A DNA stretch of 64,000 nt. It comes from Rhynochetos jubatus. Taxonomy: Eukaryota > Chordata > Aves > Eurypygiformes > Rhynochetidae. The notes beneath the pieces were generated by a model, which was given only the letters and a program-made list of their open reading frames with translations, had not been told where the DNA came from and searched no databases. Shown here piece after piece: positions 1 to 11,519 of the stretch (within the stretch, counting starts at the first letter, position 1; every line of letters begins with the position of its first letter). The stretch lies in NCBI GenBank assembly GCA_027574665.1, contig CM050654.1, positions 36,971,722-37,035,721 on the forward strand. Direction: 5' to 3'. The position numbers and the translations under genes were made by a program.

Positions 1-2009
1 TAGTCTTCTATCGGCACGTCCTATACTGGTCAGCCTCTCACATCCTCCCACAGCAGAAAGATTGGCCTTATCCAACTATCTTTTCAATCACTGCTAGCAT
101 CTTAGCCTTATTCTGGATTTTTCTAGAAAGCTGACCCTACTCTCATTAAATCTCAGTGTTAAAAACTTGTTTACTTCAGTGGGATTAAACACAATTGTAA
201 TCCCTTTATATTTGCATTGTCATAAGAAAACCAAGCTGTGTGATCAAACATTTACAATTTTAAAATGAAAACAAACAAACTGGCCCAAGAAAGTATTCAT
301 TTTTTGTCACCCTTTCACCATCAGTTGTTCAGGTTCAGACACAAAGCCGGAAGAGTCTCCAGCTGTTCTGAAACAGAAAGTGGGAGCTTTCATGTAAGAA
401 TGCTTTACTGCCAAACTGACACTGCTGTGCCCTGCCCTTTCGGGGCAATTGGCAGCTCATGTGAAGTATGATCTGAGCTCCTTCCAGTCTCTCCTTTCAG
501 TCAGGTCTCATCACCACATTTCACATCCCCTTTCATGGTGACGATGTGTAACACTTTATGGAGAACACTGAGAAGCTTCTTAAACACACCACATGGCATG
601 GGCTCATCAGCCACTTCACAGGCCTCCACACAAAGAAGTTAGACTGGGGTTTCTGAAAGTGTTGCACGTCCACCCTAACACATCTACACACGCATCAAGG
701 CAGCTTGTATCCCAGCACTTCAGATGGCAGCCAGAACTCATCTGTGTCTGCCTGCTCTTGACCGCAGCATCCTCAGGCACGCATCCAGTGTGCTAACTAG
801 TGTGGAAACACATTCTCAACCCCAAAGCCTGCCATTTTGTCTCAGCCGTTTACTTCCCACAGGAGTAGAATTCCTGTGATCCATTTTGCCCTGCCCAAAA
901 CGGAGTGTACTGCTATGAGGTCTAACCCTTCTTCCCAAGGTAACAAGAATGTAATAGCTGACTGGTAAGAGCTTATTTCCTTAATGTCCAAAGTGCCAGT
1001 GCAAACTAATCATTCCATAGCTACAACAATCTGCTGTCAGAAAAGCTAAAGATGGCTCTGAAAGCTTTAGATAATTCCTCCCTCCAGATTTGGGTTACCA
1101 CCTTCTTCCTGGAGGTGACATCAGGGTCATATTGCAGAATCAGTAACCTGAATAGGCTAGTTTGACAACTCACCCACAGGAGACCTGGTAGCCTCCCTCT
1201 TCCTCTGCTTCTTGCTGTGCTCCTCAGCCACCAAACCCATGCTGCTTTGTCAAAAACACTGTCAATTTTCTTTCTGGTTAATGTTAGATCTGTTCCCAAA
1301 GGCTGGTGGAAGGAAAAGGATGAAACCAAGAGGCAGGGGCAGAAGTATGTCTTCCTCTTTGAGATCAGCAAGCTCTCAGGACTGCGCTATCAATCAGCTG
1401 ATCATGTTCATGATCATGAGCTCCTTCAGTGCCAAGTCTAAATACAAGTTAAAACCGTCAGCAAAAATCAACTCAGGAAAAACCCCAACACCCTCTGGGC
1501 ACTGAGGCCAATTTCTCTGCTGCCAGCACAATGTGTAGCATCCAGCAGATGGGCAGGATGAACAACTGGATAAAAATGTGGCAACGTATTTTGAAATATC
1601 AAGAGTAGATGAGTTAGAGCTCATCTCAACGTGCTGTCTTGACACCTGAAACATTCTTCTATTCTTACTTCATGAAGAACTGGACAAATTGCACAACTGA
1701 TGTGTCAGCTGCAACCAACTACATCAATCAAATCATCATAAACCCACCCAAGAAATCAAGCCAACACATTTCTATGGGGACAGTACCAAAAGCTTCAGAT
1801 GGACCCATTTCACTGTCAGCACTGTGAACATACAGAGCTCCGTATGCATAAGCAGAGAAGGATGATTGTTGGCCCCCACAGCCTATGGTGCTCAGTTCTG
1901 AAAGGTTTCTGTTCCCGCTGCAGATGTGTGTGCAGTTTACGGCCTCCTTGTCCTACGGTAACCCAGAACTGGTGCTAAGTTTCTCTTAAAACACTGGGCT
2001 AAAGACCAC
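1..2009. other. Intergenic sequence, no gene seen
   Basis: No reading frame here is longer than about 120 codons and none resembles a protein I know. I saw no exon flanked by good splice sites. No clear repeat was recognised. It may hold conserved non-coding elements, which cannot be judged from one genome. Confidence 0.6.
2005..2009. repeat. Left target-site duplication (ACCAC)
   Basis: The five bases ACCAC lie directly before the LTR and recur exactly at 2734-2738 directly after it. A 5-bp duplication is the usual size for ERVL-type integrations. Confidence 0.75.
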
Positions 2010-2733
2010 TGTTGTGGTATAACCTTGGCTAGCAACTGAAGTACCATGCAGCCCCTCACTCACCTACCCCCCACTACTCCAGCGGAGAGGGACAATCGGA
2101 GGGAAAGATAAAGGAAGCTCATGAATTGAAATAAGAACAATTTAATAGTTGAATGTAAATTAATATTATAGTGATGCTAAGAATATTAACAATAGTACTA
2201 ATAATAAACAATTAAAATAATAGAAAATAAAATGTGTGATACAATTGCTCACCACCTGCCAACTGATGCACAACCAGGTCCCGGGTAGCAAGAGTCAGAG
2301 CTTGAGAGTGATTGCAGCAGAGTCCAAGCCAGCCCCACCAGTGACAGCACAACCAGGAAAGCCAACCAACCCACCGACTCACTAATGAACGAGCAAGCTA
2401 GCAAGCTAACAAACAAGCAAGCAAAGGAGCTATGCTCCCCCAGCCCACTCCCCACTTATGTACCTAGCATGATGTGCTATGGAATGAAATACTCTTTTGA
2501 TCCATTTGGGTTGACTGTCTCAACTGTGTATTCCCACACACTGACTGTCGTGAGACAGTTGGGAACGCAGCTGCAGTATCAGAAGGTGAGGGAGACCTTG
2601 AATTTGGTGCAAGCACTCCCTAGCACCAACTAAAAACCATCTATCAGTATTACTCTCAGGGCAAATCCAAAACCATAGCCTCATACCTGACACTGTGAAG
2701 AAAATTAACTCTGGCCTGACTAAAAGCAGCATA
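2010..2733 (-). mobile_element. Solo LTR, avian ERVL-like, minus strand
   Basis: A 724-bp solo long terminal repeat of an endogenous retrovirus, with no internal viral genes beside it. Its plus-strand left end (TGTTGTGGTATAACC, then a GGCTAGCAACTGA core) and right end (GAAGAAAATTAACT followed by a GCAGCATA terminus) parallel the two ends of the LTR at 31717-32295, so both belong to related families. An ATTAAA poly(A) signal reads on the minus strand at 2141-2146. The AT-rich block at about 2148-2240 is, as I recall, typical of this avian LTR group. The element is bounded by a perfect 5-bp duplication. The minus-strand 5' end starts TA instead of TG, probably a later mutation. The ERVL assignment rests on duplication size and remembered family sequence. 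Confidence 0.85.
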
Positions 2734-2738
2734 ACCAC
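2734..2738. repeat. Right target-site duplication (ACCAC)
   Basis: Exact copy of 2005-2009, immediately after the LTR. It shows the LTR as one intact insertion reduced by recombination between its two original LTRs. Confidence 0.75.
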
Positions 2739-5700
2739 TTAAGCTGCAACCTCTCCATGAAGTGTCCCTGCCAAGCTGCCTCTGCACAGGGCAGGAACTC
2801 AGCTGTCCCAGTGTGATGCTGTAATTCCACATATAATTTAGGGAAGTGTAGGCTGATGCTGTCTCCGTATCATCCACATTTTTAGCCTTCATTTCCTGGT
2901 TTGCATTACCATCTCTCTTGTAGGGCACAAGCAGTTGTATGGTCACAAAGTGAAGCAGATGAGAGACTGAAACAAATCCCTTAAGTTTTGCTTCACCAAA
3001 TCTGTACTTTTTGACACACATCCACACAAACACTTATGTTGTCACTAGGGCTTTTCTGGAAGCAGTTCATGTAACTACACAGTAAATATCCCTCATCATG
3101 TGTTAACAGCCTGCAGATAGCTTGCAACCTGAGATTTAGTTTCTGCGTTAGGTAGTTCATACATGTTGCTTCAGAAACTCAACTGTGAATTTAAAAATAA
3201 GGAGCCTAGTTTAAGTTTGAAAGAAATGAGGCAAATCTTATCTGGCTTGGCAATCCTTTCTGAAGGTTTCCCCATGCCTCTCCAGCTCTGAAGAGTGGCT
3301 CAAAATAGAAAATAAGACAAGATGCAAAGATCTCCAGTTTAGAATCATATTCAAAGTTATTTTTAGACTAAACAGTCACACTTAAAATGGCAGATGAAAA
3401 ACTATCTTTCAGTGTTCAAAATGGCTAAATATTAATCCATTTTAAATAAAAGGGTGTTATAGGTATTTATGATCCCTATAGGTATTTATAATCCTTGCCA
3501 TTAATATGTAAACCTACACAATATGTAATATTGTAATTCTGTGACTATACTTCCATATTTATGCAAAAGAGCTCTTCAGTGTTCTGCAGCTGTTTCCTCA
3601 ACCACATGAAGTGTTTGCTTGTTGCAGGAAAACATACGTAATTACATTAGGTTGGCTGCCAAGAAATAATAGTCCTAGAAGTAAAAGCTATTGATCAGAC
3701 AACTGGTACATCAGTCTGTATGTCACAGCACAGCTGCTGTTGCTAGAAGCTGTGGGATCATTCCTTTGTAAACTTTCCAACCTTTCACAGGTTCATGCCA
3801 TGTTTCTTTCCCTCCCTACAGCAGGATAGCTTAATGCTGTAAAATCAGCACCCTTCATTTCTCCTGGTAATGGCAACTGCTTTTAAAAAGGCAAATTTTA
3901 TCACTTTCTCTCTTACAAACATATCTTTCACACATGCACACATACTCCACAGGATCAAGTGGATTTTCAGTGGAGGCAGTTTTGCCGCACAGAGTCTCAG
4001 TTTAGATTTCAGAAATCACTACAGAAACGTAATGGTGGGGACAGAGACGTTTCAGACATCAAAAGTTTGGCTGCTGCTCTGGGCACAGAAGCTGCTCTGT
4101 CTTTTCTGGGTCCATCTGCACAGTCAGCCTCCAAAAATTTCAGAGGCCAGCTGCCCAACAGAACTTGCAGCCTTGCTAACAGTTCTACCTACTTGTTGCT
4201 GAAAACCGTACAACATGGCAATAGCTTATGAATCGCTTAAATGGGCTTTCTTAAACTGTGAGCAGTGGTCTGCTGGAAGCCCTACTGGATTATTTGAATC
4301 TTCTCTAATGCCAAGAGGTTAAAACAAAGCACAACCAGATAACAACTTGCACTGACCCCTTTGCTTGACTGCAACCCTTCTGGGGTGGAGTAACAAGCAA
4401 AACCTTAGCAGCTTTGCAAGGAAACACAGGTTGTGAGGTTGATGTTTTGGACAGGGACAGGCAGAGGAGGTAAATCAGAGACAAGGGAGAGGAGAAGATA
4501 ACAACCCGTTAACCACTACAGCTCTAGGTGATCTGGAAAGCTCTGGAACGTGCTTCTAGCACTTCCACGTCAACGGAGCTCTTTTCTCCCCGCCCGAAGG
4601 TCCAGGCAAGCTTGTAAGGATCACCCGAATCGGAGATGGACAACTGATTACTGCTACCACTAACCATGCTTTTTATAGACATACATTTCAGACTGACCCA
4701 CACCACCTCTAATGTAATAATGTATACACATCAAATGTTTTATCTGCTGTGCCGTTTTATGATCTCTGAATTAGCTGCAAGAAACAACTCTCAGCTGTAA
4801 GCTACCTGCCTGCACTTGCAACACGTAACCTCCCTAACCTCCTGCTGGTTTCTGCTTTGGTGTGTACATGAAGACTGAAGTGTAAACCCCCTTACCCCAT
4901 ATCCCAAACCTGTTCTCAAACTGTAGCAAAACATTTTAAAGAGTCAATACATAAATACATACCTGTTTCTCCAGCTGATTATGGAATATTTAACTGCCAC
5001 CACCAGAATGTGAGATTTAAACTTTAACAATTGTTTTAGAAAAATACTTGATAACTTCATTATCCCATCAATTTTCAAGATGAAAGAAACCATCATAATA
5101 TGCATTTTTCAAAACACTAACTCTTGACTCTCTGGATATACATGCAAAGTTTTAGCTGCTGTGGTGATCTGTTCTTATGCTGAGTTTGTCTTAATGCAGC
5201 CTGAAATGTGGTTAATCAGATAAAATAAAATGCTTTATCAACACCAGCATATATTTCATAAAACCACAGTCTATATGTAAGCCCCTTTGCAAATTCCATC
5301 CCTCAACTTCTGCTCAAATAAAAGCTCAGAAATGAAGAGCAGTGAAAAGCAACATTTTGTCACAGCCGAGTATGGCTTTTTCCGTCTAATTTCTATTACC
5401 ACATCTCAAAATCTGTCCTCCCTGCCCCTCTCCAAAAATTAAGATTCCTCCTCTTTTTCTCACAGCCTTGGACTTCCTGTTTCATCCTAACCCACAAAAC
5501 TCTCATACTGAATCATCAACCCAGTCACGGGAAGTTGGATGTACCTCGCACTGGAGAGCAGCTGAGATACAGCGAAACGAGGCGCGTTTGTACCGGCTGA
5601 GTGTGTTGTCTTATCAGCACTCATAGCTCCTGCCAGCCTGAAAATGAAGGACTGAACTTGAATTGGTGATTCATTTCAGTACAGCTGAGCCACCAGCTCT

Positions 5701-7999
5701 GTTCCCACATTATATTAGTATTTTCTCTTTGGTCTCTGTTGACAAAGCTTTGCCACCCACTCATGAGAATGGGCTGCTGGTGTCTGGCTCGAACGTGTAC
5801 AGCAGTGTGCAACCCGTGGAACAAATGCGGCCAGCTCAGATCTGCCGAGTAGTCTGTGCTGCCTGACAACAGAGGGATAGCTTCAGCGATTGACAAGTCA
5901 AAACCTGCAAGCCTCTGCTGAGATTCTCACAGGCACACCGAGATGAAACGCATCAAGCTGAGGCTTGTCGTTGGAGCCCTAATCTGGTCGAAAAAGGTGC
6001 TCTGACCTGCAGTTTTCAGACAGGCAGGTGTGGAGCTGTGGCAAGGTATGTGCTGCCAGTGGTGCTGGGCAAAGCCTGCATGTCACATCGTCAGAACACA
6101 CTCATCTTCAATGAAATTCAACTGTCTGCTTCTAGAGCTGAGTAGCTAGAAACATAGCCTCACAGGATTTGCCATTTCTGCTGAGAAAAAAAGTCAGAAA
6201 TCATACAAAAACGTAGTTTGGAGTACTAGGAAAAAAGGCAACTGTACAGGTATTACATTATTCTTCTAAAGAAAAGTCAATACACAAGTTTAAAACAAAC
6301 ACCCTGTTTGTGAAACAAAGTTTGATGGGGTGCAGAAGACCAACTAAATTGATGCTGAGGATTTCACAATTCCAGAGAGGCATCCCACAGCGCACTGTAA
6401 ATGAACTCCCACTCAGCCATTGTAGAGGAGTCAGCAAGACACCCATTTACAGCACGGCATAACATCTGCAGGTAAAACCAGTCTCTGTGAGCACTCTCTG
6501 AACCCAGAGCAGATGAATTACAGAAGCTCTTGCAAAAGAGCAAGAGTGTTCCTGGTTGAAGGTACCCAGTGCAGGTGAGGCCTAAGGCAATGGCAGTAAC
6601 ATAGGAGAGAATGGTAATAGGAATCAGTGCATGAGAAATTGATCATTAGTGGTGGTTAGGGCCAATTTCAGAGTAAACAGACTGAGGAGAAATTGATAAT
6701 TAATATTCTCAAACCAATTATGAGAAATCATGACTACAGTAATTGCTGCCACCTGAGTAAAGCTATAGATCTACTAATTTGTCATTTAAACAACAACAGT
6801 ACATTCCTTTGTTTGGGCTTGGACTGGACATGTCCCATCAGGTTTAGTAAAAGACTGCATCACTACTCCAAATAGAAGATCTATTTTCTTTAGAGTAATC
6901 AAAATAAATAAAAAAAAATGTTTCTGTGTGTGAGAACTGATTTCTCATGTGTGCAGTGGGAAACAATGAGCTTTCAACTGCTTCTAGGATCAAGGTTGAA
7001 ATACAGGCAGGCACAGAATCTGTACCTGAAACAAAAGCTCTAACAGGGCGAAAGAATTAGAGCAAAGGGAAGTATGCTGTAAACATCAGCTTCACCCCAA
7101 AGACCCCCTTGTCTCTTTAGGCCTATTCCAGTTCTTAATGTGGGAATTTCATTGACTTCACCTGGGCCTTGTGTCAATTTTTTTCACTTTTACTGCATGA
7201 CCCAGATCTGAGACACCATGCTCTTAAATCCATTCCTAACAAAAGTTAAGCACATGCCAAATTATTGTCTCACATGTATTCTGTCCCAAAATCAGCCCCA
7301 AAACAGCTTATCAATTTACACTGTTACTGTGCTTGAAAGTTTTTTACTTTTGAGTTGACACCTTGTGCTAATAGAATTGTCCCTTCAAAATATATACTTA
7401 TTTAAGTAGATGATAGAAGATCACAAACAGAGAAAGAAGTTTTAATCCCACACATATCCACATAACGAAGAAAGAGGAAGTAAGAGCCTAAATATATCAA
7501 TTTTACTTTGAAGGACTTACTAAAACCATAGACTAAAGAAGCTTATTTTCTTGGAGATGATTTTTTGGTACAGCAATATCCGACATCAATGTAAGGACAG
7601 CAAAACTTCCTTAGTATGCAATGAAGTGCCCAGAATACCGTACTAATAACACATTTGGCAGGACATAAACTCCTCTGCATTTGTAAGTAGCCTGTTAGTG
7701 TGTAAAATGTAAGGAGCACAGATCAACAAAAAAGCTCAAGTACCACATGAAAAAAAAAAAAGGAAGGAACTTACATGACTGTAGCATCAATGGCCGCGTG
7801 ATCTGATCCCTCTGTGTGTGGTAGAATAAAATCTGTAGAAGCCAAATCCCTTCTCTAAACTCTCATCTATCTCGAAGCCGTGAATACTAACCGATTTTAA
7901 TATAAATATGTTCAGGCACTCAACTATTATCTAAAAACCCCCAAAATTTCTCTAAGAAGTACCTTCCCCAGGTCCCCCAGCACAGTTTGCACTGTCTGT
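2739..7999. other. Intergenic sequence, no gene seen
   Basis: AT-leaning single-copy-looking DNA. Short open frames, for example at 3870-4202, have no recognisable domain and no splice context. Apart from the small tandem duplication at 3458-3495, nothing structured was recognised. Confidence 0.55.
3458..3495. repeat. Two-copy 19-bp tandem duplication
   Basis: The unit TATAGGTATTTATGATCCC at 3458-3476 is followed at once by a near copy at 3477-3495 (TATAGGTATTTATAATCCT), with two differences. Confidence 0.8.
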
Positions 8000-8014
8000 C
8001 TCTTGTTACACTGC

Positions 8015-8082
8015 ACACTCCTTGGGCCAGCAAGTGTCATTTTTGCTGCCTCTTACAGCGCTAAGCACATTATCGAAGCTTA
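8015..8082 (+). repeat. Ancient L2/CR1-type repeat tail (relic)
   Basis: The order of words CACTCCTTGGGCCAG, then AGTGTCATTTTTG, then CAGCGCTAAGCACAT follows the conserved 3' tail shared by old L2/MIR-like amniote repeats (a CTCCTTGGGGCAGGGACTGTC... CAGCGCCTAGCACA type of sequence). The match is by memory of the consensus. It is heavily mutated, so the family name is uncertain. Confidence 0.45.
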
Positions 8083-8099
8083 GCATCCATAACTCTGAA

Positions 8100-10839
8100 A
8101 AGCAAAGCAAAGCAAAATCCCACAAGTTAACTTTGATGTGGTTGGAGATCCCAGTCCTGTTCTGACATCAGGAAACTGGACTCATTAAGGATTTGTGAAG
8201 GCTGTTATTAAAAATGGTAAAGATATTTAAGGCTCACTTACAGAGGGGTAGATGGGAAAGTTAACATGTTTTATTCCAGGTTATTTAACCATGAAAACTC
8301 TCTATGGATTTTTATAATTACAGTGGCTTTAATTTGATTGGGGAGGTGCCTCTACATAAGGAAGTTAGTGTATAATAAGCTGGGCTACAAATTTCCGGAT
8401 CTCTGGCTGCTCTGCACTCACTGCCCATGAAGTGATGATAGCCGAGTCCACTTTATATACACACAAATCATGCCCACAGAGGGAGTTAGCATGAGGAGGA
8501 GCAAAGAGCATCTCATCGATTCACACTCTGCTGAACAGCACCCTGAAGTGTCAGATGACAGTGATACAAGTCAGATCTTCAGACTAGGTATACTTTTGTC
8601 ACCACACTTTAATCCAGGCATTCTCTGTTGCTTCTGCACCTTCAGTTACCTCAGTTGGCTTTTCTGCCATGCAGCCTGGGGAATGTACAGGCTGGCACAG
8701 ACATTTTAATCTCTGGTTTCTACAGGGTGACAGTACTGTACCACCGAAGAACGGAATTAAAATGCCATCATGCTGGGTGCATACAGAATGCCAGAGTGAG
8801 AAAGCCTGTCTCATCTCCTTCTGTTGAATATTTATACTGAAGGAGTGACCAGATTCCCCGATGAAGTTTGGGGTTCCATTGTATTCGTAATTTTGTGCAT
8901 GTCTGTAAAAAGCCAATCACAGGCCTAGAATATTTATCTCATCTGGAGATGACAAAACCCCAGGGAACATCAACCTCTCATGCTCCAAAACCCACATGAC
9001 GGCACACTTCAGCAAGACTGGGTACTTCTCTTATAAATGGATTTTAGGAGAAGCTAGGATTTTCCTTTCAACTTTCACTCTAACTAGAATGCCTAAATTG
9101 CACTCCTTCCTGTCTGTATCCATCTTCAGTGCAGCTGGGAATGGTTTTTACTATTGTAAAAGCTAGGACTTAAAAGACAGCAACTCATCATCTGGAAGAT
9201 ATTGATATAATATCAGTATAATTGCTGATACAGACTCTGGCACTGACCATCAGATCAGGACTTAATCTTGACCTTTCTGAATAGGCCATGATGAACTAGG
9301 TCCACCAAGATTTTGTCAGCATTATTTTAAAACAGAAAGCACACCACCACACAGTGTCCAATGCATGCTTAGATACTTCATCCCTTTGGTGAAACACAAA
9401 TGACATTTTCCTCTGCAGCTCTGTTCACAGAAGTCCTATTAAAAAGCAGAAAGACCAAACACTTTTATCACGTTATATTACATATTCAAGCATTTTATTA
9501 GAAGGAGACTGATTGGATGTACTCTGCCAATTCAATTTGATTCTCAAGCAATACTCTCCTTCCTTGCTATTAAGCATCTCAGCCTCCCAATTTATTATAA
9601 CTGGAATTGGAATCCTCTGTCTTTTACCACTGCATTTCCCACTGATTTAATCATTCTATTCATATTTCTTGCTGACCTGATTTTTCTCCCCTTTCACTTC
9701 TAAATCCCCTATTGACTTGAATTAATCTTGCAGTGGGCTTGTACGACTGGGAACTCACTGAGTTTTGAAAGCAAGCTCTGCTAGCTCACGAAAGGCCTTC
9801 TCACACATCTATTTTCAAAAAAAGGTTAAATGCCTAGTGACAGAGATGATAGCCATGTCATTGAAAAAACTGCAGCCCACCACATACACAAGAAGAGAAT
9901 GAAAGTGATGGTTAAAGCAAATCTATACCTGAGAAGCTGTTTCAGTTCAAGTTAAAACTCATTTGGACGAAACTACAATTTTGCATGGGAAGAGTAATGA
10001 CAGAATTGCTACTAAAACAAAGGACCAGCCAGTTTCATGTGTGCAATACTTAGGTCCTGCAATAAACTCTTTAACTTCATGCTGTGCCATAGGCAAAACA
10101 CAAATTATGCACTGCATCCATCAAAATCTGTGACTAGCAGCAGTCCTCAAGCCTTAAATAACAACATGAAGCCATTTAACAGGATTTGATCTTGAGTTTA
10201 GACTTTTCTCCCTCTCTTAAAACTGAAGAATATTTACACTACAGCTATCCTTACCAATAAAGTGTCTTCAGTATGACATAGTCATGCTGTGCACCTAACA
10301 GCTTCACTGACTAAAAACGTATTTCAGTTATGAGATTGTGAACAGAGCCCATTTCAGGCTGCTGCAGTTTGTTGTTAAACACACATTTACTTTCTCAGCT
10401 TAATTGCTCTTACTTAGTTGCAATGAAGTGGGGAGACAGACTGTGATTTCATGACATATAATGAACCTTGGTTATGTAATAATTAGGCATACTAGGAATA
10501 TGAATTTCAAAGTATTTTTTTATAATCAGATACAAGCTCATATATAGTAGGCAAGAACCATTTCCCTGCAGTGAAGAGTGTGGAAACATCCACTGGTAGC
10601 CAGAAAAATATGAAATAGCTCTTTACTTTTTTTCTCAGTGTAACTGTCATACTGTAAAATAAACTATTCCAAATAGTCCAAATGGTTGTACTTATCATTT
10701 CTACTACTATTTTATAGATAAGAAAATTATCTTAAATTGGGATCAAGAAACTGTGTGATACTACAGTACTGAACAACATAATACTGCTGTAATAGAAATT
10801 CCTACTAACGTTTGCATTTCATATAGTTCTATGGTTTTG
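8100..10839. other. Intergenic sequence, no gene seen
   Basis: No supportable exon or RNA gene. The short open frames here (longest about 105 codons, 8599-8916 minus) show no domain and overlap one another on opposite strands. Confidence 0.55.
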
Positions 10840-10844
10840 AGCAG

Positions 10845-10925
10845 CATTCACAAAGTGTGGCCTATGGATCACCACTAGTCCACTCAGTCACGTCAAGGGA
10901 CCTGGAGAGCTACTGAATACATTCA
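10845..10925 (+). mobile_element. Possible hAT (Charlie-like) DNA transposon relic
   Basis: The stretch CACAAAGTGTGGCCTATGGA followed by TCACCACTAGTCC resembles the degenerate left end of Charlie-type hAT elements (a ...CAAACTGTGGTCCGTGGACCACCAGTGGTCC... pattern). No matching right end or 8-bp duplication was found. Confidence 0.3.
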
Positions 10926-10929
10926 ATAT

Positions 10930-11430
10930 TTTCAATAAAGAATTTGATAGAAGTGAATGTATCCCTGAGAAGGGATATTAGAAATGGATCAATATTAGAG
11001 GCCTTATATTGATCCGTAATTACACACTCAACAATCAACCCCTCCTCTCAGTTATAGGGGAATATTAACAGAAAGGAGCATTCTCCATGTAAGGAACAAG
11101 GATTCAGGTTTCAGCTGAAAATAGAAAGGTTATAAATGGCCACATGTTAAACTTTCAGTCAGGGGAAGATACTCCTATCCAATTACAAGAAAACTTCTTG
11201 TCCCTATCCACGACTAAACCATTTGGCTGTACTACTAGTACTGCCACAGCAGTATTTTCTACCTTCTTCAAAAGCCAGCACATGCAAACAGAGCAGTCAT
11301 TTGGCAAGGGAAATCGTGCAAGTCTAAAGGCACAGAAGGCATCTCTTCATAGCAGAAACATTATTAACAGATTTTTATTTCATGGGCTAATTTTTCCTTT
11401 CCTTTGTACTGTGTTCCTGTTCTGGGTTAT
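10930..11430. other. Intergenic sequence, no gene seen
   Basis: Contains the front of an open frame (11144-11527 plus) whose C-terminus is only the translated T-rich tract next door. It is not judged a gene. Confidence 0.55.
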
Positions 11431-11433
11431 TGT

Positions 11434-11515
11434 TGGGGTTTTTTTTTTGTTTCCTTTTTTTTGTTTGTTTTGTTTTGGGGTTTTTTGTTTTGTTTTGTTT
11501 TGTTTTTTGTTTTTA
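11434..11515. repeat. T-rich / (GTTTT)n low-complexity tract
   Basis: Runs of T interrupted by single G, including several consecutive GTTTT units. It could be the reverse complement of an old A-rich retrotransposon tail or a simple slippage tract. No element body was recognised beside it. Confidence 0.8.
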
Positions 11516-11519
11516 ATAA

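Noticed and set aside
2249-2455. Open frame resembling a membrane segment
   Set aside because: Lies entirely within the solo LTR at 2010-2733, which is non-coding.
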